From: an uncultured Bacteroidales bacterium
GTDB taxonomy: Bacteria > Bacteroidota > Bacteroidia > Bacteroidales > Paludibacteraceae
Length of the DNA stretch: 61,286 nt
Assembly (NCBI GenBank): GCA_902765485.1
Contig: CACWZZ010000011.1
Location: 1-61,286, forward strand
Direction: 5' to 3'
Positions 9,901 through 17,248 of the stretch are shown here, in pieces (within the stretch, counting starts at the first letter, position 1; each line of letters opens with the position of its first letter). Position numbers and translations under genes: made by a program. Below the pieces are notes generated by a model. The model saw only the letters and a list, made by a program, of their open reading frames with translations. It was not told where the DNA came from and did no database searches.

Positions 9901-10621
9901 GACGGCTGGCTTGCAAGAAATAATAAATATCGGAGTTTTCACTACCGAGGTTCACTTCAAACGCTTTGTCGCCTTCGGTGTCGCGCAGTTCTTCTCCCTG
10001 CAGGCGCGTCCAAGTGTTATTCTCATATTTGAACCACGCGTGTGCGTATGTGTCGTCGTAGTTGTAGTTTTTTGCTTGCAGCATGTATGTTGAGCCTGCT
10101 GCAGATTTGCATATCTGTTCGTCTTCGTAGGTCCAGGAGGCAGGATTTCCGGTCGGAGCAGGAGCGATGAAAGCCCAGTTGGCACCATTTCTCGTGCCGC
10201 CATCGTCGTAGTAGAAATTCTGGATGTAGTTTTGTTCCCGCATCTTGGTCTGTCCTCCTTCGGTATAATAGAACGAGATGTCTCCGGTCTGGTCGGTCTT
10301 GGTGGACCATGAGGCGGTAGCGGAGTTATGTCTTGTCAGGATCACATGGTTCCAGTCGCCCGCCGGGGCTTCTACATACCATATAGTACCGCTGTATTGC
10401 TTGGCTTTGCTACTCCATCCATTCGAGGTGGAGCTGAAGAAGTATGCATAGTTATAGTTATTTGTCGTGGCGTACCAGCCATATTGCAAGTTTCCTCCTG
10501 CATCTTTGACGCTCTGCGCCTCCATATTGAAATACAAGCGCTCTCCGGCTTCGAACACGCGGGCTTGTATGCCGGTAGTAATTACGGCAAGAACGAATAA
10601 TATTGATATTCTGTGTTTCAT
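6992..10621 (-). CDS. Large secreted multidomain surface protein
   Basis: 1209 residues with a signal peptide (about residues 1-20, ending TTGIQA). The N-terminal 250 residues are aromatic-rich (WYATTNNYNYAYFF, WYVEAPAGDWNHV). A jelly-roll, carbohydrate-binding-like domain starts near NLISNGTFETEDN and ends ALDDIRFEAV. At least three Ig-like repeats of about 90 residues follow, each with a SCD.P or SCDNL motif. The C-terminus (VQIVQTIEGERIQTRKIIIHE) resembles, but does not clearly match, a type IX sorting tail. It has no enzymatic motif and is probably an adhesin or glycan-binding surface protein. It lies 12 bp after the OmpA-type gene and is likely in the same operon. Confidence 0.75.
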   Translation of the reverse strand: MKHRISILFVLAVITTGIQARVFEAGERLYFNMEAQSVKDAGGNLQYGWYATTNNYNYAYFFSSTSNGWSSKAKQYSGTIWYVEAPAGDWNHVILTRHNSATASWSTKTDQTGDISFYYTEGGQTKMREQNYIQNFYYDDGGTRNGANWAFIAPAPTGNPASWTYEDEQICKSAAGSTYMLQAKNYNYDDTYAHAWFKYENNTWTRLQGEELRDTEGDKAFEVNLGSENSDIYYFLQASRPSMCRLIRIRINQNCSDGAPGACKITSFVAVASDANVTDQTTAINGVVAFDDKKNAGQLQIWSPGVDTLIIDNNDIETPQTFRLKGFDASAAKTYTLYATFLSGDGCDASCTVSVTPPTVSPTTHTTTGTDSDLRLTRFTQEDVTLTPTNQNSTYFQWTNSADEVVISGTYPENRNLTFTAPTEAKDIDYYLMATNDPPSPEGNLISNGTFETEDNLESKYDYWGKDLTNYYDTHPGASGGYAIVQNSSDFYHTYNTVVAHEGSYFGLFDSKVTSNVEDQAAWIAKSGSKNPKLKVQAGVSYLFSFWVANINAFYQMNNGARLQFQISYDGGTTWSGLGGEINLGNYKDNRWHGLSSIATPTTSSTNVALRVINKNTSGMNIGNDFALDDIRFEAVTASTSNIAGYERFPVHYLLCEINNATFAQRQPVGCGTDIADVDYTISFVHPRGDLFIYEGTELLARIPHSEIGDNATSYTGVLSNRPVDNADHTMTVYFDDEHVKTDAPTTYIYNARAIPSITVKSLSWSTVSCDVPTTTLTAVIGYTNQNGSFTANIDGGAPASGTFTAENDDELETTITIPGVPADGLDTHKLNVIFNGSHGCTITDYSIPSPAPLTPAIDTANISFSAPSCDNLATSLTFDLDYTYQQGTFTYWVDGMTPQTATYTEADKTTQRLTGLNVEGIPADGQTHTLHVSFDGANSCVKSYSLPAVPLLRSCIKDEATICEGETYTWKGMTYSRPVGIDTITNPANVYDTLILTVLATPRISVGTIAMTCDEANEIRVPFSVTNGNPDSYDIAVDGVHTAGTIDGTDIVFSLAAMTPGDYTATITASEAGLCESTSDISFTIAISNQMYSKWTDVLFIDNHDHSYTGYQWYADGSAIANENQQYLYRPEGMSGQPTLFHCRLTTTDGKTLYTCPMAFDDVPRSADATPASTPAQVIRTYRVGPHVQIVQTIEGERIQTRKIIIHE

Positions 10622-10633
10622 AACGTCTCCTCC

Positions 10634-12211
10634 TTATTGAATTTCACTTTGTTTCTGTACTACTTTCACCTCTACGCGTCGGTCGAGCGGAAGCTCATGG
10701 TTGACGTTCTCCTCGTTCGGAATCAACGAACCATGGCCTATTACGATCACGCGGTCTTTATCCAAACCTTGACTAATCAGGTAATTAGCCACCTCTTTGG
10801 CGCGGTTGTATGCTAATATCTCGTTGAACGCCGGGTCTCCTTCCGTGGAGGCGTGACCGTCTATAGAAACTTTGGCGTCCGGCACTTTATTCAGCACCCC
10901 AACGATGGATGAGAGATAATCCTTGGCTTTGTTGGTCAACTGATGACTTCCCAGCGCAAAATAGATCTTGTTGAATTTCTCCACTTCTTCTGCTGCTTTG
11001 GCGATGTGCGCGCGGGTGAGCGTGTCTATGCGCTCCGTAGTATTTGTATCGCGGCGTGCAAGCAGACTAACGGTCGTGTCTCTGCGGGTGAAATAGTCGA
11101 AATAGTCCACCGTCTCATGTTTATCCGGCTTGATGTGCCGCCAATGAACACCCACTTTGACGCCCACTTCGTAGGGGTGCGACGCCTTCGTGGTATTGAG
11201 CGCATAAGCTCCGGTGTAGTCCTCCATGAACGTGAAGGTATTGTCCTTCCATCCCAGCGGGTGTTTCTCGGAGGTGTTGACATCATTGGCGCCGCATTGG
11301 AAATAGCCGCCTACAAAGAGGTCTATTTGTCGTGTGAGGGCGATGATGGCACCGAGGTCTGCAAACACGGTCGCCTGCGGATTAACAGCGATCTTACCCT
11401 TGGAGGATTCCTCTTGGGTGTAGTCTTTGGGACCGAACTCGTGGATATTATCGAGGGTCAAGTCCCAAGCCGGGTAGTAGCCGGAATGGGTCACTTGACC
11501 TTTTGTAACGCGGTATTTATTCATCACTGCGAAAGAGGGCGCAATACCCACAGCGGCGAAGACACCGGCTTTCTTACCCTCTTTGCGATATTGGAACTGG
11601 AGCGAGACCGGGATACCTATATTGAGGGTCGTTTGGCGTTCGTCCCATTCGGTTACTTGGGCATTGTGGTTGTAATGTTGCTCGGTATCGGTATCAATCT
11701 GATCCTCCCATGTATAGGTTCCTCCCAGATGAGCTACGGAAGTGTTATTAGTGAACCATGCACCGATTCCCACACCTATATTTTGGTGGAAGAAATAGGC
11801 GTACTGGAGTTGGACAAGCGGGCTGACAAACCCATTCACTTTGTTTTGAGTGTCTGTAAATCCGTAGCCCAAGGAGCCGTAACTGAGACCGACGTACGCC
11901 TCTATATAGTGACCTCTGCGGTCGGCGGAGTCTGTGCGGGTAATTTCTTCGCGTTGTTTGGCTACGCTGTCGGGCGTGGAAACGATAGAGGTTAGTGTGT
12001 CTGTGAAATAATGGATGGTGGTCACTTCTACGCGGACGAGGCTATCCGGTGTTTTTTGAAGCTCCGGTGTGTCTTCAGTCGCGAACGTCTGTTCGTTCAC
12101 TTCCGTCCGTTCCGGAGCGGTTGCTGTGCGCATGATCCGTACGGTGTCCGTTTGAGCGAACAATCCTCCGGAGAAGAATAGCGCCAAGACAAGGAATAAT
12201 TTGTGCTTCAT
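10634..12211 (-). CDS. OmpA family outer membrane protein
   Basis: 525 residues: signal peptide (residues 1-19, ends FAQ), a polar region to about residue 95, a beta-barrel of roughly 270 residues (YIEAYVGLSYGSLGYGF to VGVKVGVHW), and a C-terminal OmpA peptidoglycan-binding domain. The latter has IYFALGSHQLT, VSIDGHASTEGD, YNRAKEVANYL and LDRRVEVKV. The family anchors the outer membrane to peptidoglycan. The gene directly downstream encodes the large surface protein, so the two may work as an anchor and exposed-protein pair (inference). Confidence 0.9.
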   Translation of the reverse strand: MKHKLFLVLALFFSGGLFAQTDTVRIMRTATAPERTEVNEQTFATEDTPELQKTPDSLVRVEVTTIHYFTDTLTSIVSTPDSVAKQREEITRTDSADRRGHYIEAYVGLSYGSLGYGFTDTQNKVNGFVSPLVQLQYAYFFHQNIGVGIGAWFTNNTSVAHLGGTYTWEDQIDTDTEQHYNHNAQVTEWDERQTTLNIGIPVSLQFQYRKEGKKAGVFAAVGIAPSFAVMNKYRVTKGQVTHSGYYPAWDLTLDNIHEFGPKDYTQEESSKGKIAVNPQATVFADLGAIIALTRQIDLFVGGYFQCGANDVNTSEKHPLGWKDNTFTFMEDYTGAYALNTTKASHPYEVGVKVGVHWRHIKPDKHETVDYFDYFTRRDTTVSLLARRDTNTTERIDTLTRAHIAKAAEEVEKFNKIYFALGSHQLTNKAKDYLSSIVGVLNKVPDAKVSIDGHASTEGDPAFNEILAYNRAKEVANYLISQGLDKDRVIVIGHGSLIPNEENVNHELPLDRRVEVKVVQKQSEIQ

Positions 12212-12228
12212 GGTGTGTGTTAAGTTTA

Positions 12229-12303
12229 TGGTGATCCGAGCGGGAATCGAACCCGCATTTGAGCTTTAGGAGAGCCCCGTTCTATCCATTGAACTATCAG
12301 ACC
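12229..12303 (-). tRNA. tRNA-Arg (anticodon CCT), CCA encoded
   Basis: On the minus strand the cloverleaf folds with acceptor GGTCTGA/TCGGATC (two G-T pairs), D stem GTTC/GAAC, anticodon stem GGGCT/AGCTC with loop CTCCTAA, and a T arm with GTTCGATTC. The CCT anticodon reads AGG. The 3' CCA is encoded at 12231-12229. Confidence 0.95.
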
Positions 12304-12334
12304 AGGAGATGTACGAAGGATAAATGTACGATCG

Positions 12335-13045
12335 TTAGCATCTTGAGGGGAATTCGCCGTACTCCTCAAAGGTATAATTGAGGAAGTCATTCATCGGTTT
12401 AGCCGCCTTCGCGATTGCTGTTATTTTGTCGATGAAATCGGGCGAACATACTTCTTCGTCACTCAGCATGACGGAGAACGTATAGGTCTTGTGTTTGAGC
12501 CATTCGGGGTGCTTGAAGTCCGGATCAAAGCCGGCAGGTACTTTCTTCAATTGTCCCCAGTATGGATCAAAATCTTGTGCGAAATATTTCTTCCATTGTT
12601 TGGACGCCATAATCGCTTCCACTTCTTCGTAGTTGGCTTCTATCTCCGTGCGGAGTGCTTGGAGTAGTTCTTTCGAAGGATCCCAGATGCCACCGGCGAA
12701 CATACACTGGCCGGGTTGGATATGTACGTAATATCCTCCGCGCATGGATTTCTTGCCCCATGTCTTGGGTTGCCCCGGAACACCGGCAGCCGGGAAGCAC
12801 CCGAACCACTCTTTATAGGGTCGTTTGTCCGCCGAGAAACGGATGTCGCGGTTAATACGCCAGATGCAGTCTTTGGGTTGGAGGGGTGCCAAAGCCGGGT
12901 CTATTTTAGCGAGCCGGGCAAGGTACTCCGTGCAGAAGGCGATGTGGCGTTCGCGGCATGCCTGATACCAAGCGCGGTTCTCATCAAACCACTCCTTATT
13001 ATTATTGAGCGCCAGTTCGGCTAAGAAATTCAGGGTATCACGCAT
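12335..13045 (-). CDS. DUF2461 family protein
   Basis: 236 residues matching the DUF2461/TIGR02453 family in its landmarks: NNNKEWFDENRAWY near the N-terminus, WRINRDIRFSADKRPYKEWFG, a glycine-rich YYVHIQPGQC..GGIWDP segment, and a C-terminal PKGWDPDF-like element (PAGFDPDFKHPEWL). The family is cytosolic and its function is unknown. It lies downstream of rfbD, separated by TTTGAAGA repeats, and may be co-transcribed with rfbCD. Confidence 0.85.
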   Translation of the reverse strand: MRDTLNFLAELALNNNKEWFDENRAWYQACRERHIAFCTEYLARLAKIDPALAPLQPKDCIWRINRDIRFSADKRPYKEWFGCFPAAGVPGQPKTWGKKSMRGGYYVHIQPGQCMFAGGIWDPSKELLQALRTEIEANYEEVEAIMASKQWKKYFAQDFDPYWGQLKKVPAGFDPDFKHPEWLKHKTYTFSVMLSDEEVCSPDFIDKITAIAKAAKPMNDFLNYTFEEYGEFPSRC

Positions 13046-13047
13046 GA

Positions 13048-13092
13048 TGATTTACGATTTGAAGATTTGATAATTTGAAGATTTACAATTTC
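13048..13092 (-). repeat. TTTGAAGAT-type repeat between rfbD and the DUF2461 gene
   Basis: Degenerate ATTTGAAGATTTGATA units of period 7-8, also covering the last codons of rfbD. Confidence 0.65.
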
Positions 13093-13940
13093 TGCATGCA
13101 CCGATGCAGTCCGTCCATCCAGTAAGGGATCGCGACACCGAATGTTTTTTTGAACTTCGATTTGTCAAGTACGCTGTAGTGCGGCCGCGGTGTTTTATAT
13201 TGATATTCTTCCGATAAAATCGGGCGAACCTGACATTCTGTGATGTTTGCGAGTGCGAGAATAGCGATGGTGAAATCATACCATGAGCAGACTCCTTCGT
13301 TGGTAAAATGGTAGATACCGGGATGCCATACGGGTGCTTCTACGACGGTGAAGACAGCCCAAGCGAGGTCGGCAGCATAAGTCGGCGTGCCGATTTGGTC
13401 AAAGACCACTCCCAGTTCTTTTCGCTCTTTGCCAAGACGCATCATGGTCTTAACAAAGTTATTGCCGAAAGACGAATAGAGCCATGCCGTGCGGAGAATG
13501 ACGGCTTCCGGGCACGAAGCCAAGAGACGTTTTTCTCCTTCGTATTTGGTGATACCATAAATGGTACGCGGCGCGACGGGGTCCGATTCGCGACACGGGA
13601 TATGTTCGTCTCCGGAGAAGACGTAGTCGGTAGAGATATGGATGACGCGTATGCCCTGGCTACCCAATACAGAAAGAGCCTCCGCATTGATTTTCATCGC
13701 AGTCACTTCGTCTTCTTCCGCTTTGTCCACATTCGTATAAGCGGCACAGTTGATGATCAGATCGATCGCGTGGTCTTGAACGAAAGCAGAGACAGCGGCT
13801 TTGTCGGTGATGTCGAGCACTTGTACGCCTTCAGAGTCCACGACATCCGTGAAGAAATAGTTGTGTTTCGGGTGCGCAGCACTCATTACGCGCATCTCAT
13901 TGCCCAATTGGCCGTTGCTGCCGGTTATTAAGATATTCAT
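13083..13940 (-). CDS. rfbD: dTDP-4-dehydrorhamnose reductase
   Basis: 285 residues of the extended SDR fold: N-terminal GSNGQLGNEM nucleotide-binding loop, the STDYVFSGD segment with the catalytic Thr region, and YGITKYEGE holding the catalytic Tyr and Lys. It performs the last step of dTDP-L-rhamnose synthesis with NADPH. It lies directly downstream of rfbC, whereas the dehydratase gene rfbB is 26 kb away and rfbA is not in the window. A period-7/8 repeat separates it from rfbC. Confidence 0.95.
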   Translation of the reverse strand: MNILITGSNGQLGNEMRVMSAAHPKHNYFFTDVVDSEGVQVLDITDKAAVSAFVQDHAIDLIINCAAYTNVDKAEEDEVTAMKINAEALSVLGSQGIRVIHISTDYVFSGDEHIPCRESDPVAPRTIYGITKYEGEKRLLASCPEAVILRTAWLYSSFGNNFVKTMMRLGKERKELGVVFDQIGTPTYAADLAWAVFTVVEAPVWHPGIYHFTNEGVCSWYDFTIAILALANITECQVRPILSEEYQYKTPRPHYSVLDKSKFKKTFGVAIPYWMDGLHRCMQKL

Positions 13941-13979
13941 CTTATTTGAAGATTTGATGATTTGAATATTTGATGATTA
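13941..13979 (-). repeat. TTTGAAGAT/TTTGATGAT repeat between rfbC and rfbD
   Basis: Four degenerate units of the type ATTTGAAGATTTGATG fill the whole intergenic gap. Confidence 0.7.
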
Positions 13980-14525
13980 AAACGGACTTGCAAACTCACT
14001 CATCAGCGGGTGTTTGGTGTCTTTTTCGCTAAGGATACGTGCTTCTGCGGGCACTTGCCAATCGATAGCGAGGTCGGGATCGCTCAAGAGCAGTCCTCCG
14101 TCCGCTTCGGGATGGTAGAGATTATCGCATTTATAGGAGAAGACGGCTTTCTCGCTGAGGACGGAGAAGCCGTGCGCAAATCCTCTCGGGATGAAGAACT
14201 GTCGATGGTTCTCTTCGCTCAGTTCGACGCTAAACCATTTGCCGAAAGTGGGGCTGTCTTTGCGCAGATCCACAGCCACGTCCAGCACTTTTCCTATAGT
14301 GCAAGAAACCAATTTGGCTTGGGTATATGGCGGTCGTTGGAAATGCAGTCCGCGCACTACGCCATAGGAGGAACAAGACTGATTGTCTTGCACAAACGTA
14401 GCTTCAATCCCCGCTTCGCGGTAGCGTTGCTCGTTATAGGTCTCCACGAAATATCCGCGTGCGTCTTTGAAAACCTGCGGCTCGATGACGAGGAGTCCCT
14501 CAATAGGTGTCTTGATAATATTCAT
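13977..14525 (-). CDS. rfbC: dTDP-4-dehydrorhamnose 3,5-epimerase
   Basis: 182 residues, a typical length for the cupin-fold epimerase. Landmarks are the DARGYFVETYNEQRY N-terminus, VRGLHFQRPPYTQAKLV with the catalytic His, KVLDVAVDLRKDSPTFGKW and FIPRGFAHGFSVLSE. It converts dTDP-4-keto-6-deoxyglucose to the L-lyxo isomer for rhamnose synthesis. First gene of an rfbC-rfbD unit driven by the promoter at 14557-14587. Confidence 0.96.
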   Translation of the reverse strand: MNIIKTPIEGLLVIEPQVFKDARGYFVETYNEQRYREAGIEATFVQDNQSCSSYGVVRGLHFQRPPYTQAKLVSCTIGKVLDVAVDLRKDSPTFGKWFSVELSEENHRQFFIPRGFAHGFSVLSEKAVFSYKCDNLYHPEADGGLLLSDPDLAIDWQVPAEARILSEKDTKHPLMSEFASPF

Positions 14526-14556
14526 GAAGTTATTTACAATTTTACGATTTGGAGTG

Positions 14557-14587
14557 CAAAGGTACTACTTTTTTGCGATATATGCAA
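14557..14587 (-). promoter_or_regulatory. Promoter of rfbC-rfbD
   Basis: Minus strand: -7 TACCTTTG at 14564-14557, 20-bp spacer with an A run, TTG at 14587-14585. It lies immediately after the recX stop codon and partly overlaps the 3' end of recX. Confidence 0.85.
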
Positions 14588-14589
14588 AT

Positions 14590-15039
14590 TTATTTGCAAT
14601 TTTTAATTTCTTCGTACGTAAATCCGCGTTGTAAGAGGAAACGGAGTAGTTTCTCTTCCGGGTCGGTTCGGCGAGAGGCAATTAGTTTGCACAAATTGCG
14701 AAAATACGCGATTTCATCGATACTTTTCAGGGCTTCGTATATGTCAGAGGAGGGTAGTTGGAGCGCTTGTAGCCCGGCTTGGATTTTGAGTCTTCCCCAA
14801 GACTGATATTCGACCTTGTCATGGACGTAAGCATGGCAGAAACGGGCATCGTTCAGGAAGTCATTCTCGTAGAGTTTTTCCTCGATGAAATCGAAGAGAT
14901 TTAGTCCTTCTTCGGTTTCTTGAGGGGCTCCCCATTCGAAGAGTTTCCGACGAACGTCGGCTGCGCAATGTTCGGCGCGTGCGCAATAGGCTTCCGCTTT
15001 ATTGAGCCATTCTGCCTTCGATAATTCGGTCTTTGCCAT
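14590..15039 (-). CDS. recX: Regulatory protein RecX
   Basis: 149 residues, mostly helical. It has the RecX signature of three short three-helix repeats: KAEAYCARAEHCAADVRRKLFEWG at the N-terminus, ENDFLNDARFCHAYVHDKVEYQSWGRLKIQAGLQ in the middle, and KLLRFLLQRGFTYEEI at the end. The family binds RecA filaments and modulates recombination. It overlaps prmC by 41 bp in another frame, so the two are translationally linked. Confidence 0.9.
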   Translation of the reverse strand: MAKTELSKAEWLNKAEAYCARAEHCAADVRRKLFEWGAPQETEEGLNLFDFIEEKLYENDFLNDARFCHAYVHDKVEYQSWGRLKIQAGLQALQLPSSDIYEALKSIDEIAYFRNLCKLIASRRTDPEEKLLRFLLQRGFTYEEIKNCK

Positions 15040-15859
15040 AGATGTCTTTTGTTATTTGGATGTCGGTATAGCCTAATCTGTCCAGCATGGCGGATAGTTG
15101 GGAGGCATAGGATTCGTTGATTTCGAAGAAGAGATAAGCCCCCTCGGCTCCCCTAAAAGAGGAGAAGAGAGACGCGATGCGGCGGTAGAAGAGGAGCGGG
15201 TCGGAGTCGGGGACGAAGAGCGCCGAGGCGGGTTCGTAGTTGAGTACGTTCGGGCGCATGTCTTTCTTCTCGCTTTCGCAGATATAGGGAGGGTTGGAGA
15301 CGATTAAGGTGAAAGGTGAAAGGTGAAAGGTGAAAGTTTCTTCGATTTCATCGGAGAAAATGTCTGCTACCAAGAAGTTTACTTCTACGTTGTTGCGGCG
15401 GGCGTTTTCTTTTGCTACTGCGATGGCTTCGGGCGAGATGTCTATGCCGGTTACTTGCCATTCGGGATGTGCTTTTTTGAGCGCGATAGCAATGCAGCCG
15501 GATCCGGTTCCGACATCCAACAGATGTAATTGAGAATTGAGAATTGAGAATTGAGAATTGATGCGCTCTACTAATTCGGCGGTTTCGGGTCGGGGAATGA
15601 GGGTGGCGGGTGTGAGTTTGAGGTCCAAGCCGTTCCAGATTGTATGACCAAAAATATACTGAATCGGTTCAAAATGCAGCAAACGGTCAATAATAGTTTG
15701 CGTATTTCGCAAAAAAGTAGTATCTTTGCAGCCGAAAAGGAGTTCGGTTCGCGTTTGACCGCTCAACTCTTCCGCAATCCACCAAGCTAAAGCTTCCGCT
15801 TCGTCGGGAGGATACGCAGCTTGGAGTTGTGATGCAATATGTAGAATGGCATTCTTCAA
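14999..15859 (-). CDS. prmC: Peptide chain release factor N5-glutamine methyltransferase (PrmC/HemK)
   Basis: About 286 residues from the proposed start. Motifs: LLDVGTGSGCIAIALK (SAM binding), IVSNPPYI (NPPY catalytic motif) and YLFFEI. It methylates the GGQ glutamine of RF1 and RF2. The longest frame starts at 15898, but a promoter lies at 15868-15898 and TTG 15859 (codon 14, followed by KNAILHIASQL) is the first in-frame start after its -7 box, so a leaderless TTG start is proposed. Two repeats are inserted in frame: AATTGAG units giving NSQFSILNSQ just before the SAM motif, and GGTGAAA units giving FTFHLSPFTLI just before NPPY. Confidence 0.9.
   Translation of the reverse strand: MKNAILHIASQLQAAYPPDEAEALAWWIAEELSGQTRTELLFGCKDTTFLRNTQTIIDRLLHFEPIQYIFGHTIWNGLDLKLTPATLIPRPETAELVERINSQFSILNSQLHLLDVGTGSGCIAIALKKAHPEWQVTGIDISPEAIAVAKENARRNNVEVNFLVADIFSDEIEETFTFHLSPFTLIVSNPPYICESEKKDMRPNVLNYEPASALFVPDSDPLLFYRRIASLFSSFRGAEGAYLFFEINESYASQLSAMLDRLGYTDIQITKDIYGKDRIIEGRMAQ
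15305..15342 (-). repeat. In-frame GGTGAAA heptamer repeat in prmC
   Basis: About five tandem copies of GGTGAAA on the plus strand, read from the minus strand as FTFHLSPFTL just before the NPPY motif of PrmC. Confidence 0.85.
15524..15561 (-). repeat. In-frame AATTGAG heptamer repeat in prmC
   Basis: Five tandem copies of AATTGAG on the plus strand, read as NSQFSILNSQLHLL directly before the SAM-binding motif. Confidence 0.85.
15698..15728 (+). promoter_or_regulatory. Plus-strand promoter inside prmC, toward ribD
   Basis: TTG at 15698-15700, 20-bp spacer with an A run, TATCTTTG at 15721-15728. It fits the window consensus perfectly and points at ribD, whose ATG is 158 bp downstream; the leader would be antisense to the 5' end of prmC. 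Confidence 0.75.
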
Positions 15860-15867
15860 ATCGGGTG

Positions 15868-15898
15868 CAAAATTACAAAAAATAAATGGAATACGCAA
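15868..15898 (-). promoter_or_regulatory. Promoter of prmC-recX
   Basis: Minus strand: TAATTTTG at 15875-15868 and TTG at 15898-15896, 20-bp spacer. The ribD ATG (15886) lies inside the spacer, so the two divergent genes share these bases. Confidence 0.8.
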
Positions 15899-16989
15899 AT
15901 TATATTTCTCGTTGTATTGAAATTGCCCGTAGAGGCGAGTATTTTGTTGCGCCTAATCCGATGGTTGGAGCGGTGTTGGTCGCCCCCCTCTGTCCCCCCA
16001 TGCAGGGGGGAAGACCCTTAACGGGAGGAAATGAGGGGATAATTATTGCGGAGGGATGGCATGAGCGGTTCGGCGGTCCGCATGCGGAAGTGAACTGTTT
16101 CCGGAATTTGGAAATCAGCCATCAGCCGTCAGCCATCAGCCTCAAGGATTGTACGCTGTTTGTGAGTCTGGAGCCGTGCAGCCATTACGGGAAGACACCT
16201 CCTTGCGCCAAGTTGATAATAGAGAAAGGCGTGGGGCGAGTGGTTGTAGGTATGTTGGATCCTAATCCGCTGGTGGCAGGCAAAGGCGTGCAGATGTTGC
16301 GTGAGGCAGGGATTGAAGTGGTAGTTGGTGTGATGGAAAAAGAGTGCCGCGAGTTGAACAAGCGTTTTTTGTGTTTGTATGAGAAGAAACGTCCATACGT
16401 GATCTTGAAATGGGCGCAGACGGCGGATGGGTTTATAGACAGGAAACGAGCCATCAGCCATCAGCCATCAGCCATCAGTTCTCATCTGAATGGGGCGTTG
16501 GCTATTTCAACGGCGGAGACGAAGAGGTTGGTGCATAAGATGCGGGCAGAGAATATGGCTATTATGGTTGGGACGAATACCGTTTTGCTGGATGATCCGC
16601 GGTTGCTGAACACTCATTGGGAGGGAAGAAATCCTATTCGTGTGACGGTTGACAGACACGGAAAACTACCGATGAAATCGAGGATTTTCGCACCTACGGA
16701 GAGTGACTACCCGGGGATTGATCCGGTGATCGTTTATCGCGAGCGGACGGAGTGGGATTATGTGTTGGCGGATCTGGCAGAGAGAGGTATTCATTCCGTT
16801 TTGGTAGAAGGCGGTACGACACTTTTGAACTCTATTTTGGCGTCCGGTATATGGGACGAGATCCATGTGGAAGTAGCGCCGGAGGTCACAATCGGCGAGG
16901 GAGTAAAGGCTCCGGAGATAGTCCTTCCGACGCAATATGAGACCGTTGATGGTCATCGTCTCTATACTATTTTTCCGTCTGTGTCATAG
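15886..16989 (+). CDS. ribD: Bifunctional riboflavin biosynthesis deaminase/reductase
   Basis: 367 residues. The N-terminal CDA-fold deaminase has GGPHAEVNC (Zn His and catalytic Glu) and SLEPCSHYGKTPPCAKL (Zn cysteines). The C-terminal DHFR-like reductase has ILKWAQTADGFI and VLVEGGTTLLNS. It carries out two consecutive steps of riboflavin synthesis from the GTP-derived pyrimidine. Three foreign-looking segments are inserted in frame: a C/G-rich hairpin-like element (about 16 residues) between VLVAP and IIIAEGWH, ISHQPSAIS before the cysteine motif, and AISHQPSAISSH in the reductase domain. The core motifs are otherwise intact, so function is expected. Confidence 0.95.
   Translation: MEYANYISRCIEIARRGEYFVAPNPMVGAVLVAPLCPPMQGGRPLTGGNEGIIIAEGWHERFGGPHAEVNCFRNLEISHQPSAISLKDCTLFVSLEPCSHYGKTPPCAKLIIEKGVGRVVVGMLDPNPLVAGKGVQMLREAGIEVVVGVMEKECRELNKRFLCLYEKKRPYVILKWAQTADGFIDRKRAISHQPSAISSHLNGALAISTAETKRLVHKMRAENMAIMVGTNTVLLDDPRLLNTHWEGRNPIRVTVDRHGKLPMKSRIFAPTESDYPGIDPVIVYRERTEWDYVLADLAERGIHSVLVEGGTTLLNSILASGIWDEIHVEVAPEVTIGEGVKAPEIVLPTQYETVDGHRLYTIFPSVS
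15983..16038 (+). repeat. C-rich/G-rich palindromic repeat inserted in ribD
   Basis: CCCCCCTC..CCCCCC then GGGGGG and GGGAGG..GAGGGG: a G/C tract element able to form hairpins. It encodes PLCPPMQGGRPLTGGNEG in frame. Related tracts occur in prmC (15138-15170), birA (41296-41330) and at 53390-53625. Confidence 0.7.
16111..16142 (+). repeat. In-frame ATCAGCC heptamer repeat in ribD (first)
   Basis: Four copies of ATCAGCC/GTCAGCC, read as ISHQPSAIS. Confidence 0.9.
16448..16482 (+). repeat. In-frame ATCAGCC heptamer repeat in ribD (second)
   Basis: Four to five copies of ATCAGCC, read as AISHQPSAIS in the reductase domain. Confidence 0.9.
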
Positions 16990-16996
16990 TAATGAG

Positions 16997-17062
16997 TGCT
17001 GAATATCCCCCTAATCACCCCCTAATCACCCCCTAATCACCCCCTTATCACCCCCTTTTGAG
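16997..17062 (+). repeat. Period-11 CCCCTAATCAC tandem repeat
   Basis: Five to six nearly exact copies of the 11-mer CCCCTAATCAC between ribD and the promoter of the next operon. Confidence 0.9.
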
Positions 17063-17103
17063 AGGAAATTCGAGTGAAATTTTGTAAAATGGGTGTAGTA
17101 TAT

Positions 17104-17134
17104 TTGCATAATTCAAAAAAAAGCAGTAATTTTG
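17104..17134 (+). promoter_or_regulatory. Promoter of the SurA-like/OstA-like envelope operon
   Basis: TTG at 17104-17106, 20-bp spacer with an A run, TAATTTTG at 17127-17134. Confidence 0.85.
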
Positions 17135-17147
17135 CACGCTCAATTGT

Positions 17148-17195
17148 AAAATTGAGAATTGCGATTGAGAATTGCGATTGAGAATTGCGATTGTT
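17148..17195 (+). repeat. Period-14 ATTGAGAATTGCG tandem repeat in the operon leader
   Basis: Three copies of a 14-mer built from two AATTGAG-type heptamers. It lies between the transcription start region and the lipoprotein start codon. Confidence 0.85.
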
Positions 17196-17248
17196 TTAAA
17201 AACAAAAACATTAAAAACAAAGATTAGTATTAATGAATATTGCGAAGG

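Noticed and set aside
12304-12330. Promoter for tRNA-Arg at TACATTTA (12328-12321, minus)
   Set aside because: Last base of the -7 box does not match and no TTG lies at the right distance, so I do not list it.
15860-15898. Longer prmC start at 15898
   Set aside because: The first 13 codons coincide with the -33/-7 promoter and resemble no PrmC N-terminus.
16997-17062. CRISPR-like array or telomere-like repeat at CCCCTAATCAC
   Set aside because: Pure 11-bp tandem repeat without spacers, internal to a chromosome.
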